Source of the DNA: an uncultured Acetatifactor sp.
GTDB taxonomy: Bacteria > Bacillota > Clostridia > Lachnospirales > Lachnospiraceae
DNA length: 64,000 nt
Direction of reading: 5' to 3'
NCBI GenBank assembly: GCA_910577665.1
Contig: CAJTOJ010000022.1
Span: 1 to 64,000 of the forward strand
Each line of letters starts with the position of its first letter. Within the stretch, counting starts at the first letter, position 1. Under the pieces are notes generated by a model. That model did no database searches. It saw nothing but the letters and a program-made list of their open reading frames with translations, and had not been told where the DNA came from. The position numbers were made by a program, and so were the translations under genes. Shown one piece after another: positions 1 through 8,138 of this stretch.

Positions 1-20
1 ATGTGTAATCACCACCTTTC

Positions 21-520
21 CGATAAGGATGGGGAACAGGGGCCAAAGCTTATCCCGGCCCGGGGTACCAGCTGCAACCTCGCGTTATCAGCACTGGTCC
101 AGGAGAAATACCCTGCTGGAGGCTAGACCTGGCGGTGCAGCATTTGTGTAAGCAGTCAAGGTACGGCGGTGCGGGCTGCATGCTTTCTAAGCAATAGCGG
201 GTGCTTTGCAGGAGGAACGAAGCAGTACCTTAGCCCAGATTCCACTGGGAACCATTATAGCACCGGGAGGCTCTTGTAAAAAGTAGTAAACAACAAAACA
301 TTAGATGGGACAGGATGAACCAGCATTATGGGAGAAAGGGAGAACCCCTCCAGACCTCCATCAGAATATCCTCACATCTATGTAGAAAGAACTGAGACTG
401 GTAACTATTAACTGTATAGATGGGAAGGGATGGAGAGGGAGTCCTCTTAGAAATCATCCTGCATCTATATCAAAAAAGAATAAGTCTATAGCCTGTTCTG
501 ACTGGCTATAAACTTATTAT
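21..520 (+). ncRNA. Candidate large structured RNA, family unknown
   Basis: No credible protein frame exists in the first 538 bases, but many complementary segments do. Pairings I see: 22-27 with 49-54; 63-66 with 110-113; 67-74 with 89-98 (two bases unpaired); 136-141 with 175-180; 158-164 with 225-231 (seven perfect pairs); 203-208 with 218-223; 234-238 with 245-249. Further down is a nested hairpin 415-422/462-469, 428-432/455-459, 434-438/443-447, then a 15-bp hairpin at 479-518. Helices 136-141/175-180 and 158-164/225-231 interleave, which would be a pseudoknot. This is unlike ordinary spacer DNA. I cannot name a family: the SRP RNA apical motif, the group II intron domain V and RNase P core motifs are all missing. 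It could be one RNA, two adjacent RNAs, or the leader of the downstream gene. Strand is inferred from the direction of the next gene. Confidence 0.3.
479..518. repeat. 15-bp inverted repeat at truncation point
   Basis: Bases 479-493 pair with 504-518 (14 of 15 positions, one C/A mismatch) around a 10-base loop. No T-run follows the right arm, so it is a poor intrinsic terminator. It ends about six bases before the point (near 524) where similarity of the next gene to its paralogue begins. It may therefore mark the end of whatever replaced the gene's 5' half. Confidence 0.6.
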
Positions 521-538
521 ACGAGGGAGGAACTGGTC

Positions 539-1756
539 ATGGCCTGTTGGGATGGCCTGGATGCTGCCCTGGAGGATGCAGTGGTCCGGTTCAACAGGGA
601 AAGTGACAGGTATCACATTACCGTGCAACTGTATGAGGATGAGGCCTGGCTGGATGCGAAGCTGGTCTCTTCAGATCCGCCGGATATGCTGGTTCTGCTG
701 CCTTTGAATGTCAGAAAATATGGTGGGAAGCAGATACTGGAGGATCTGGATTCTTACCTGGCAGAAAGCAGTATACTGGACCGGAAGGATTTCCTGGCTG
801 CCCCTTTGGAAGGCTATACCATAGAGGGAAGGCTGGTGGGGATTCCCTCAGAGTTCGTCTGCCATACCCTGGTGGCAGACAGGACGGTGGCAGGTCTCCA
901 GGCTGGCTGGAGCCTGGAGGACATCATGGCCTTGACCGAAAAATATCCTCACCGGAAGCTGAATGGCAACTATATTCTCTGGAACCTAAAGAACCTGTGC
1001 GGGGATTACATCATGGATACCTTCATAGACAAGGACAGTGGGATATGCCTTCTGGACACGGAGGAATTCCGCAGCCTGCTGCTATGGCTGGAAGAAAGCT
1101 GTGGGAACCTGACGGATCCCACCATCATTGTAGAAGTGGAGGATCCGCTGATTTCCCAGGGAATGGTGCGTAATATTGTGGACTACATGGGAAATGTCTC
1201 GCGCCTGGGAGATGACATGATATCCATGGGCTATCCGTCCCCGGACGGCAGCCCTGGATATCTGGCGGCGGCCTTCCGGGCGGTGGGTATTGTGTCGAAG
1301 TCCCGGCACAAGGAAGGGGCCTGGCAGTTTATTGAGTATTTCCTGTGCCACCAGGAGGCAGACAATGGGGCTTATGCAAGTATGCCCACCCGCAGGGATC
1401 TTCTGGAGGAGATGCTGGAGGATGCCATGGAACCGAAGTATATCATGAATGAGGGGGAAGTATCCCTAGATAAGGCGGGGAACCCTATCATGCTGCCAAA
1501 ATGGACGGTATATGGAACGGATTCTGATGGGAAGTTTGTGGAAAGAAATTACTATTGTGTTACCCAGGAGGAGGTAGACGGCCTGTTGGAACTGATATCC
1601 CAGGCTGATTTCTCCCCGGAGGATGGCCTGGAGACGGCTGTAATGGACATCATTGGCGAGGAGATGGGCAGTTACCTGGACGGGAGCAAGCCCATAGAGG
1701 AAGTGACGAAGATCATCCAGAGCAGGGTGAACACCCTGGTGCAGGAGAATATGTGA
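539..1756 (+). pseudogene. 5'-truncated solute-binding protein gene
   Basis: The 405-residue product matches, end to end, the C-terminal solute-binding half of the neighbouring gene at 1859-4282. Shared stretches include 'RFNR' near the start, 'DPPDMLVLL/DPPELLLL', 'EGYT..G.L.GIP', 'KEGAW.F.EY' and the terminal '.IQ.RV..L..EN'. Type-1 ABC solute-binding proteins are extracellular lipoproteins, yet this frame has no signal peptide, no lipobox and no N-terminal domain. In-frame similarity can be followed upstream only to about base 524, and a TAA lies in frame at 509-511. A purine-rich GGAGG at 526-530 sits eight bases before ATG 539, so a cytosolic fragment could be made. I regard it as a remnant; a shorter functional relative is the alternative. 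Confidence 0.65.
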
Positions 1757-1814
1757 GGAAGGCTGTTTATACAATTGTGTAGGAGATTAGTGAGGAAAGA
1801 TGCTTATACAATTG
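1754..1814 (+). repeat. Imperfect 24-bp direct repeat
   Basis: Bases 1754-1777 and 1791-1814 agree at 21 of 24 positions and share the core TTATACAATTG. The first copy includes the stop codon of the truncated solute-binding gene. The pair occupies most of the short gap before the next gene. It may be a local slippage duplication; no regulatory role is evident. Confidence 0.5.
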
Positions 1815-1858
1815 CGGCATCTGGATGGTGACTTGGATAAATCAGATGGGGTATAACG

Positions 1859-4282
1859 ATGAAAACGAAAAGCGAAAACTCCTTGTTACAGAACCGCCCA
1901 TGGATATGTATGGGCCTGTTGGCCATATGGCTTCTTCTGTTTCCTGCCTGTGGCGCAGCCCCTGGGGACGCGCCACAGGCAGAAGAGGATTTTGTCTATT
2001 TCCCCAGGCATCTGGCCACCTCTGCCAGTGGATCCTATGCACTGCCGGAGGAATTTAGGCGTCCCCAGGCGGTGGGGGACACCCTGTATTTCATGCAGGG
2101 AACCGCCACAGTCCAGACAGTCCGTAGGGCAGAGGTGCAGGAGGAAGAGGGGGAGGTGGACCTGGAAGGGGCACAGGTGGCGGTGGCCCTGTCCCCGAAA
2201 GGGATGGAGATGGAGGCCGGCAGGGGGTAGATACCGGATGAGGAAGGCATCCTTGCCATGCTGGACCAGGCCTTGGAGCGGGGGAAGGAAGCATTGCTAC
2301 AGGAGGAAACGGCTACAACCGTGAAAGTGGATCCGGCTAAAATCTGCCTGTATTTCTCCATGGCAGATTACGGGGTGGACCGGGAGGGCAGCCTGTGCCT
2401 GGCCCTGTCGTGCAGCAGGGGAAATTTTGTTAACAGGGAGCATGTGGGAAGCCTGTTCTGCAGGAAGTCGCCAGAGGGGGAATGGGACTACCGCAGCTTC
2501 TTTCCGGGGTTGGAGGTACAGGCAGGCTGCCTGGCAGTGGACGGGGCCGGGGGACTGTATGTGCTGACAGAGGAAGGCATCCTGGGGGTGGACGGCCAGG
2601 GCAGGGAGGCAGGCCGGGTATCCACCAGTGCCTATAAGGATGAGAATTTCCTGTGGGAAAGGCTCCTGGGGGATCCGGAGGGTCATGCCTGTTACGTTGT
2701 CCAGGGGGAACATGGGATGAGCTGGAAGGGCGTGGCGCTGGGGAAAGAGGGGAATGTCCTTTTCCGGAAGGAAGACACGGTGTCCGGGGAGGACTGGCTG
2801 GACAATGTGGCCACGTACCAGGGAAACCTGCTGTACACCTATAACCAGGACGGGATCCTGCGGGAATCCTCCAGGGACGGTTCTTCCGACAGGGAGATCC
2901 TGCGGTGGCGGGACAGCGACCTGATCAGCAGGAATGTCCGGGCAGCCATGGTACTGGATCCGGACAGGATCCTGGTATGGCATGAGGACCAGGGGGAGCA
3001 GGGACTGTTCCTTCTGTCCAGGATGCCCGCGGGGGAGGTGCCCCGGAAGAAGACGGTGGTGCTGGCGGCTTTGGCCCTGCCGGACTCCATGGCGGATGCC
3101 GTCGCCCGCTTCAACAGGCAGGGCGGGGAGTACCAGGTGGTGGTGGAGGATTACGGGTATTCCAGTGGTGGGGCAGAAGGGGCGCTGGTACGCCTGGATG
3201 CCGCCCTGGTCTTCGGTGACCCGCCGGAACTGCTGTTGCTGGCAGGGCGGGATCTGGAGGGGGACATGGGGAAGGGGCTGCTGGAGGATCTGTCCCCCTA
3301 CCTGGAAGCCAGTGACGCGCTGGGGCGGGAGGACTTCCTGGACAATGTGCTGGAGGGCTATACTGTTTCGGGAAAGCTGGCAGGGATACCCAGGCAGATG
3401 ACCATGAAGGCCCTTGCGGGGCGTCTGTCCCAGCTGGGGGGGCTGTCCGGCGGCTGTACCATGGAGGACGTGTATGCCTTGATGGAGGACTATCCCGGCA
3501 TGTGCCTGCTGGGGGATGGCACGGACTATGAACTGAATACCAGGGAATACCTGCTGGGCAGTTTCTGCGCGGCCTATTACCTGGAGACATTTGTGGACTG
3601 GGAGAAGGGGGAATGCCGGTTTGACAGCGAGGAATTCCGCAGGCTGCTCCTCTGGGTGGGGGAGCATGGGAAGGAGACCGTCCGGACTTCCGGGATACGC
3701 TTTCATGAGGTGGGTTCCATGCAGGAGGATGCCCTGCTGATGGAAAGCTGGCTGGACTTCCAGGAGGCAGCCCAGTGGAAGGCACAGTTCGGGGAGGAGA
3801 TCGGTCTCCTGGGATATCCCACGGCAGACGGCCGGGCCTATGCCCATATCTGGGTGGAGGCACCCCTGGGTATAGTGGCCGGATCCCCAAATAAGGAAGG
3901 GGCCTGGGAGTTCCTGGAGTACTACCTGGCAGGGGAGATGGAAGAGATGGATGGTACCCTTTCCACCAGGAAGGAAATGCTCCGGGAGCAGATGGAGGAG
4001 GCTATGGAGCAGGAGTACATTGCAGGGGAACCACGTAGCAAAGGGGAAATGTGGTTAAACGGGGAGAGGGTTCCCTATTATGCCACTTCCCCGGAGATGG
4101 CCGGGATGGTGATGGCGTTCCTTGAGGAAGCAGATTTCACCCCGGCTTCCGGCCTGCGGGACAGGGTGGCCAGCATTGTGACGGAGGAGGCAGAACTTTA
4201 CTATGGGGGCAGCAAGAGCCTGGACGAGGTGGTGGAGGTGATCCAGAACAGGGTGCAGCTTATGCTGGAGGAGAACCGTTGA
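1859..4282 (+). pseudogene. Solute-binding lipoprotein gene with in-frame amber
   Basis: The reading frame is continuous from ATG 1859 to the stop at 4282 except for TAG at 2228-2230. It would encode about 807 residues. The first part has a membrane segment ending in the lipobox-like 'LLFPACG' (residues about 25-31), so an anchored lipoprotein was intended. A middle region of about 370 residues rich in 'LAVDGAGGLYVLTEEG'-like blades suggests a beta-propeller. The last 400 residues are a type-1 solute-binding domain paralogous to the gene at 539-1756. Sequence on both sides of the amber keeps the same codon style, so the lesion is recent, is a sequencing error, or is read through. Restart at ATG 2258 is possible (AGGAAGG 8-14 bases upstream) but would give an unsecreted protein. 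No permease genes adjoin it. Confidence 0.65.
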
Positions 4283-4472
4283 TAGAGTGCCGTCATATTT
4301 AGGGCATTTGCCAAATGTGCTGTTGCCTGTAGAGGGAAAGTTGCCTTGCCATGGCATGTTCCGAGAAAGCAATTTATTCTGGTATGATTGGATACGATTA
4401 CAAATGGCTTTCAAGATATCGGTGCAGGGCGTTGCGTGTTTTAGGTGCAGGAGTAATGTTCGGCCGATAATC

Positions 4473-4500
4473 TTGTAAACACCGAAAAAACTGATATAAT
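4473..4500 (+). promoter_or_regulatory. Sigma-A type promoter for the Uma2 gene
   Basis: TTGTAA (4473-4478), a 16-base spacer and a perfect TATAAT (4495-4500) lie 34 bases before ATG 4535. The rest of the 4283-4534 spacer holds nothing recognisable. Confidence 0.55.
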
Positions 4501-4534
4501 ATAACATAAATAAGAGGAAAGCAGGGTGATATAA

Positions 4535-5035
4535 ATGGGGGCATTGCCATTAGAAGATATGAGTAAAACATACCTGGAGCATTCCATGGTGATCCACAAT
4601 TTTGTAATAAAAATCGGGAGTCAGATAAAAGATAGCCTTTGTCGTGTGTTTGGGGACAGTGTGCAGTATCAGTGGCGTGAGAATGACGACAAAGTAGTGA
4701 TTCCGGATGTATCCATTATATGCAATATGAGAGATAGGAAAAATGTATCCTTTACCGGAATACCGCGCTTTGTCATGGAAGTGCTGTCAGATGCCACAGA
4801 AGAATATGACCGCAATGAGAAGATGGAGATCTATAGAAAGGCTGGTGTCTCCGAATACTGGATTGCAGACTGGAGAAAGAAGCAGGTTGAAATCTATATG
4901 TTTGACTGGAAGGAGGATGACACAGGTTATTCCTATCTATATAAGACAATCACGGAGAAGAATAAAGAAGAACTACAGATGGTAATGTTTCCGGGTCTGC
5001 ATATTTCTTTTGACGAATTGTTTGATGTGGGATAG
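4535..5035 (+). CDS. Uma2-family (DUF820) putative nuclease
   Basis: This 166-residue protein has the PD-(D/E)XK-like Uma2 pattern: 'IPDVSIIC' (Asp, about residue 54), 'RFVMEVLSDATEEYD' (Glu, about residue 76), 'KMEIYRKAGVSEYWIAD' (about residues 89-105). The family is widespread in bacteria, is predicted to cut nucleic acid, and has no settled physiological role. Length is slightly short for the family (about 180-200). ATG 4535 is preceded by 'GAGGAAAGCAGGGTG' as ribosome site. It has its own promoter and no obvious operon partner. Confidence 0.8.
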   Translation: MGALPLEDMSKTYLEHSMVIHNFVIKIGSQIKDSLCRVFGDSVQYQWRENDDKVVIPDVSIICNMRDRKNVSFTGIPRFVMEVLSDATEEYDRNEKMEIYRKAGVSEYWIADWRKKQVEIYMFDWKEDDTGYSYLYKTITEKNKEELQMVMFPGLHISFDELFDVG

Positions 5036-5147
5036 GGATCCAAGAACAGATAAGCGGTTGTGGGCAAAAGGAAGTTCTGCAGGGTGCCTGGAGGAGGCAC
5101 TTTAGGAGAAATGACATAATTTGTGAATACCTGTCACTCCTGGAAAT

Positions 5148-5175
5148 GTGAAATTAGGACCGGCTCTTTTATAAT
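5148..5175 (+). promoter_or_regulatory. Possible promoter of the intact solute-binding gene
   Basis: GTGAAA (5148-5153), a 16-base spacer and TATAAT (5170-5175) lie about 50 bases upstream of ATG 5226. The -35 box matches consensus at four of six positions. Confidence 0.4.
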
Positions 5176-5225
5176 AGATATGAAGCGGCAAACCAGTGTT
5201 ATTTCACTTTTAGAAGGAGGACAGA

Positions 5226-6866
5226 ATGAAGAGAGATTCGGGAAAAGCATTTGTATCCGTACTGTTGGCCTGTGCAGTACAACTGTGTCTGGTGGCATGT
5301 GGTAATCCTGGGGGGAAAGGTGATGGATCCGACAGCCAGACATCTGGAAACGTGAAGGAAGAAGAGGGAAGTTCCGGGGAAGAGACAGGGAAAGAACCTG
5401 TGACGCAGACCATCACGATCAGCACCATTGACCATGAGGCAGGCAATGCCAACGTGGGGGATTATGCAGAGGAGATCCGCAACAGGATAGAAGAATATAC
5501 AGGTGTCAATATAGAGATATCCTGGGTGGCAAATGATGTGCTGGAAGAGAAAAATTCGTTATATCTGACAGATCCCAAGACTATGCCTCAGATCATTACC
5601 TGGGGCAGCACCATGACCGGCAATGTGGTGGCAGCAGCAAAAAGTGGTGCATTTGTTGACTTGAATGATTACATCTGGGATTCGGAGAAATATCCCAACC
5701 TGTCTGCCATGTCCAGGGATGTGGCTGGGAATCTGACAATAGACGGGAAGCTGATTGCAGTGCCCCGCACCCGGGTGATTGGCCGTTACGGTCTGTCCTA
5801 CCGAACGGACTGGTTTGAGGCTTTGCAGGAGGAATGGGAACTGGAGGAGCCGGATACCCCCGAAGCAGTGTATAAGATGTTATACGCGTTTACTTATGGG
5901 GACCCTGACGGAAACGGGGTGGACGACACCATAGGCATGGAGATGACACTTTATACAGGGCCATTCGACATTATCCAGACATGGTTCGGCTGTGGCAATG
6001 GCTGGGCAGAGGTAGACGGCCGTCTGGTTCCCGTGTGGATGCAGGAGGAATACTGGGACGCCGTAGACTATATCAAAAAACTGTATGATGACGGACTGAT
6101 GCCAAAGGACTGGGCGTCCAGGCCTACCGACACCTGGTCAGACGGGTGCAAGACAGGCAAAAACGGGGTGTTTATCGATGTCCTGGATTCCGGGAAGCGG
6201 ATCTGGCAGTATTACCTGGCAGACGGGACCTATACAGCTTCCGTGACAGACCCTGGGAAAGCGGCTTCCATGACATTACATGGTGCAGTGAACGGCCACA
6301 CCCTTGCCACATCCGGATATGCTGGCTATTTTACCCTGTCTGCATCTACCCTGGATACTCCTAAGAAGATAGAGGCAGCATTGACTTTCCTGGACAAACT
6401 CAATGATCCGGAAATGCTGATCCTGACCCAGTATGGCCTGGAAGGAATCCACTATGAGATCAATGAGGAAGGGTACCTGGTAGACCTGGATGTGGAAGAT
6501 AAGGTCCTGGGGGCCAACTATACAGGGTTGAACCAGATGCTGGCCTATCTGCCTTCCATGGAGGTGTGTAATGAGTTGATTCCCCTTGAACAGGATGAAC
6601 CCACCAAAGTGCTGAACCAGGCCTATGCAGATAACCTGCCCTATGCAATCGTCAATCCGGCATTGTCCTATCTGGTGAATTCCGCGGCCTACTCCGATGA
6701 CGGTGCTGCCTTAGACACACAGATTGCAGCAGCCAGGACCCAGTATATCTGTGGCGCCATCACCAGGGAACAGTTTGAGGCAGAACTACAGAAAGCCAGG
6801 GACACGGGATATGACCAGATCATTGAGGAGGTAAACGCACAGTACCAGGCGAACCAGGAAAAATAG
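5226..6866 (+). CDS. Extracellular solute-binding lipoprotein (ABC, family 1)
   Basis: The 546-residue product starts with a lipoprotein signal peptide ending 'LCLVACG' (Cys about residue 26), then a Gly/Ser/Glu-rich linker. The mature domain resembles LplA-type carbohydrate-binding proteins: 'PQIITWGST', 'FVDLNDYIWDSEKYPNL', and the EF-hand-like 'DPDGNGVDDTIG' near residue 225 that occurs in many family members and may bind calcium. It should capture a sugar or oligosaccharide outside the membrane for an ABC importer, but no permease or ATPase gene is nearby, so it must share a distant permease. A ribosome site AGAAGGAGG precedes ATG 5226. It lies between decayed paralogues and the AraC/GH95 pair, consistent with a glycan-use locus. 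The ligand cannot be deduced. Confidence 0.85.
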   Translation: MKRDSGKAFVSVLLACAVQLCLVACGNPGGKGDGSDSQTSGNVKEEEGSSGEETGKEPVTQTITISTIDHEAGNANVGDYAEEIRNRIEEYTGVNIEISWVANDVLEEKNSLYLTDPKTMPQIITWGSTMTGNVVAAAKSGAFVDLNDYIWDSEKYPNLSAMSRDVAGNLTIDGKLIAVPRTRVIGRYGLSYRTDWFEALQEEWELEEPDTPEAVYKMLYAFTYGDPDGNGVDDTIGMEMTLYTGPFDIIQTWFGCGNGWAEVDGRLVPVWMQEEYWDAVDYIKKLYDDGLMPKDWASRPTDTWSDGCKTGKNGVFIDVLDSGKRIWQYYLADGTYTASVTDPGKAASMTLHGAVNGHTLATSGYAGYFTLSASTLDTPKKIEAALTFLDKLNDPEMLILTQYGLEGIHYEINEEGYLVDLDVEDKVLGANYTGLNQMLAYLPSMEVCNELIPLEQDEPTKVLNQAYADNLPYAIVNPALSYLVNSAAYSDDGAALDTQIAAARTQYICGAITREQFEAELQKARDTGYDQIIEEVNAQYQANQEK

Positions 6867-6887
6867 AGGAAAATATTCTGATACAGA

Positions 6888-6925
6888 CAGCACCGGTTCT
6901 TGAGAACAGGAACCGGTGCTGTTTC
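6888..6925 (+). terminator. Intrinsic terminator
   Basis: A perfect 12-bp stem (6888-6899 with 6910-6921) with a 10-base loop, followed by a short TTTC, stands between the convergent solute-binding gene and the AraC gene. It could serve both strands. Confidence 0.7.
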
Positions 6926-7010
6926 GATGGGATATTCTGTAGGCAATTCCCTGTCTGGGGCTGGTAAGGCAGGCTGTAGAACAGGCCTGCCATTCTTGGA
7001 TTTGGTACTC

Positions 7011-7883
7011 TTAAGATAATTTCCGGGAAGCCTGCCGGGTCTTGCAAGCATCCATTCCAACAGATTCCCTATACTCTTTGACCGTCATGTGATAATACCC
7101 TTTGAAAGCCTGCAGGAAGCTGCTGAGGCTGGAATAACCCGTCAGATCTGCGATTTCATCCACGGTGTATTCCCCACTGGCCAGGAAGGAGGCAGCGGCA
7201 GACATGCGGGAGGCAGTTCTCTTTTTCTGGAAGCCATATCCGTAGTATTCCTCCAGCAGCCGCTGGGTCTGGCGGCGGCACATTCCCGTGATGGCACAGA
7301 CATCATCCAGGGTCAGATCCCTGTACTGGTACAGGAAAGCTTCTTCGATCTTCAACTGGACGGGGCCGATTTCTTTTGTCTTCCCAGGGAGGGCAGATGA
7401 CATATTTCTGGCCAGCAGGACGAGATAATGCTGGAAACAGGCCGTGATGGAAAGCGTATGGCCAAGCTTAGTCTGGGCCAGTTCTTCGTGAATCATCCGG
7501 ATGGTGCGGGCCATATTCTGGGAATCCCTGCCGTACCAGAAGGGATGGGAGCGCAGGGTATTGGTAATGTGGGAATTCTTATTAGGAATATCTGGTTCTT
7601 CCAGGTAGAAATACAGACAGTCTTCCTGCATGGGATCTGCCGTATCGGGATACTGGGCATGCTCCACACCCGGTCCGGTGACGAATAAGGTGCCGGGAGA
7701 AAGGGGATAACGGGTGTCCTGGACAGCCAGGATGCCTTTTCCTCCGTAGATATAGTGTATTTCGTAGCTGTTTTTGCTGTGGCTGTGCCGGGGAACGGCG
7801 GCCGTGATGGTTCCATGGGTAATCATTAGGATATGGAGCTTCTGCCCCTCCAGAATAAAGGAATAGTGTTCCCGCAATTCCAA
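7011..7883 (-). CDS. AraC-family transcriptional regulator
   Basis: This is a 290-residue one-component regulator. The N-terminal half is a cupin-like ligand-sensing domain ('HSHSKNSYEIHYIYGGKG', 'YPLSPGTLFVTGPGVEH'). The last 100 residues carry two helix-turn-helix motifs: 'LTLDDVCAITGMCRRQTQRLL' type, and 'YTVDEIADLTGYSSLSSFLQAFK' type, the AraC signature. The frame extends upstream to a GTG at 7931, but I chose TTG at 7883 because a strong AGGAGG lies seven bases before it and the N-terminus then starts like other family members. It is divergent from the GH95 gene and probably controls it in response to a sugar. Confidence 0.85.
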   Translation of the reverse strand: MELREHYSFILEGQKLHILMITHGTITAAVPRHSHSKNSYEIHYIYGGKGILAVQDTRYPLSPGTLFVTGPGVEHAQYPDTADPMQEDCLYFYLEEPDIPNKNSHITNTLRSHPFWYGRDSQNMARTIRMIHEELAQTKLGHTLSITACFQHYLVLLARNMSSALPGKTKEIGPVQLKIEEAFLYQYRDLTLDDVCAITGMCRRQTQRLLEEYYGYGFQKKRTASRMSAAASFLASGEYTVDEIADLTGYSSLSSFLQAFKGYYHMTVKEYRESVGMDACKTRQASRKLS

Positions 7884-8038
7884 GTGGATACCTCCTGCCC
7901 TCTGGGCGTTTGGACCTGGTGCCTTCTGCACGCAATGGGTGTTATGTCAGTATGCAAAGTATATCGGATTTGTGCGGCTGTGACAAGCATACTTTAGAAA
8001 ATGTGACAAAGGTTGTGTAAATATGTCATGGCAAAAGG

Positions 8039-8067
8039 TGGAAAAGAAAAGTATGTTGCATTACAAT
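8039..8067 (+). promoter_or_regulatory. Possible promoter of the GH95 gene
   Basis: TGGAAA (8039-8044), a 17-base spacer and TACAAT (8062-8067) lie 71 bases before ATG 8139. The -35 box is weak, as expected for an activator-dependent promoter. The 7884-8138 divergent spacer should also hold the AraC operator, but I see no clear palindrome. Confidence 0.35.
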
Positions 8068-8138
8068 AGGGAAGGAAACAAAAGGAATGAAAGTAGGAAG
8101 GAATAAGGAAGGAAAGCAAAAGCAGAAGGAGACAGCAC

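Noticed and set aside
200..272. Possible SRP RNA apical domain (CAGGAGGAA loop with AAGCAG)
   Set aside because: The loop is closed by GCTTTG/CGAAGC, not by the SRP internal-loop motif, and the 5' and 3' ends do not pair as in SRP RNA.
400..520. Group II intron 3' end (hairpin with unpaired A before the gene resumes)
   Set aside because: No domain V with its AGC/GAAA pattern precedes it, and no reverse transcriptase or other intron parts are seen.
2297..3890. Long minus-strand frames opposite the solute-binding gene (up to 516 codons)
   Set aside because: They are Pro/His/Gln-rich shadows of the plus-strand coding bias with no ribosome site or family motifs.
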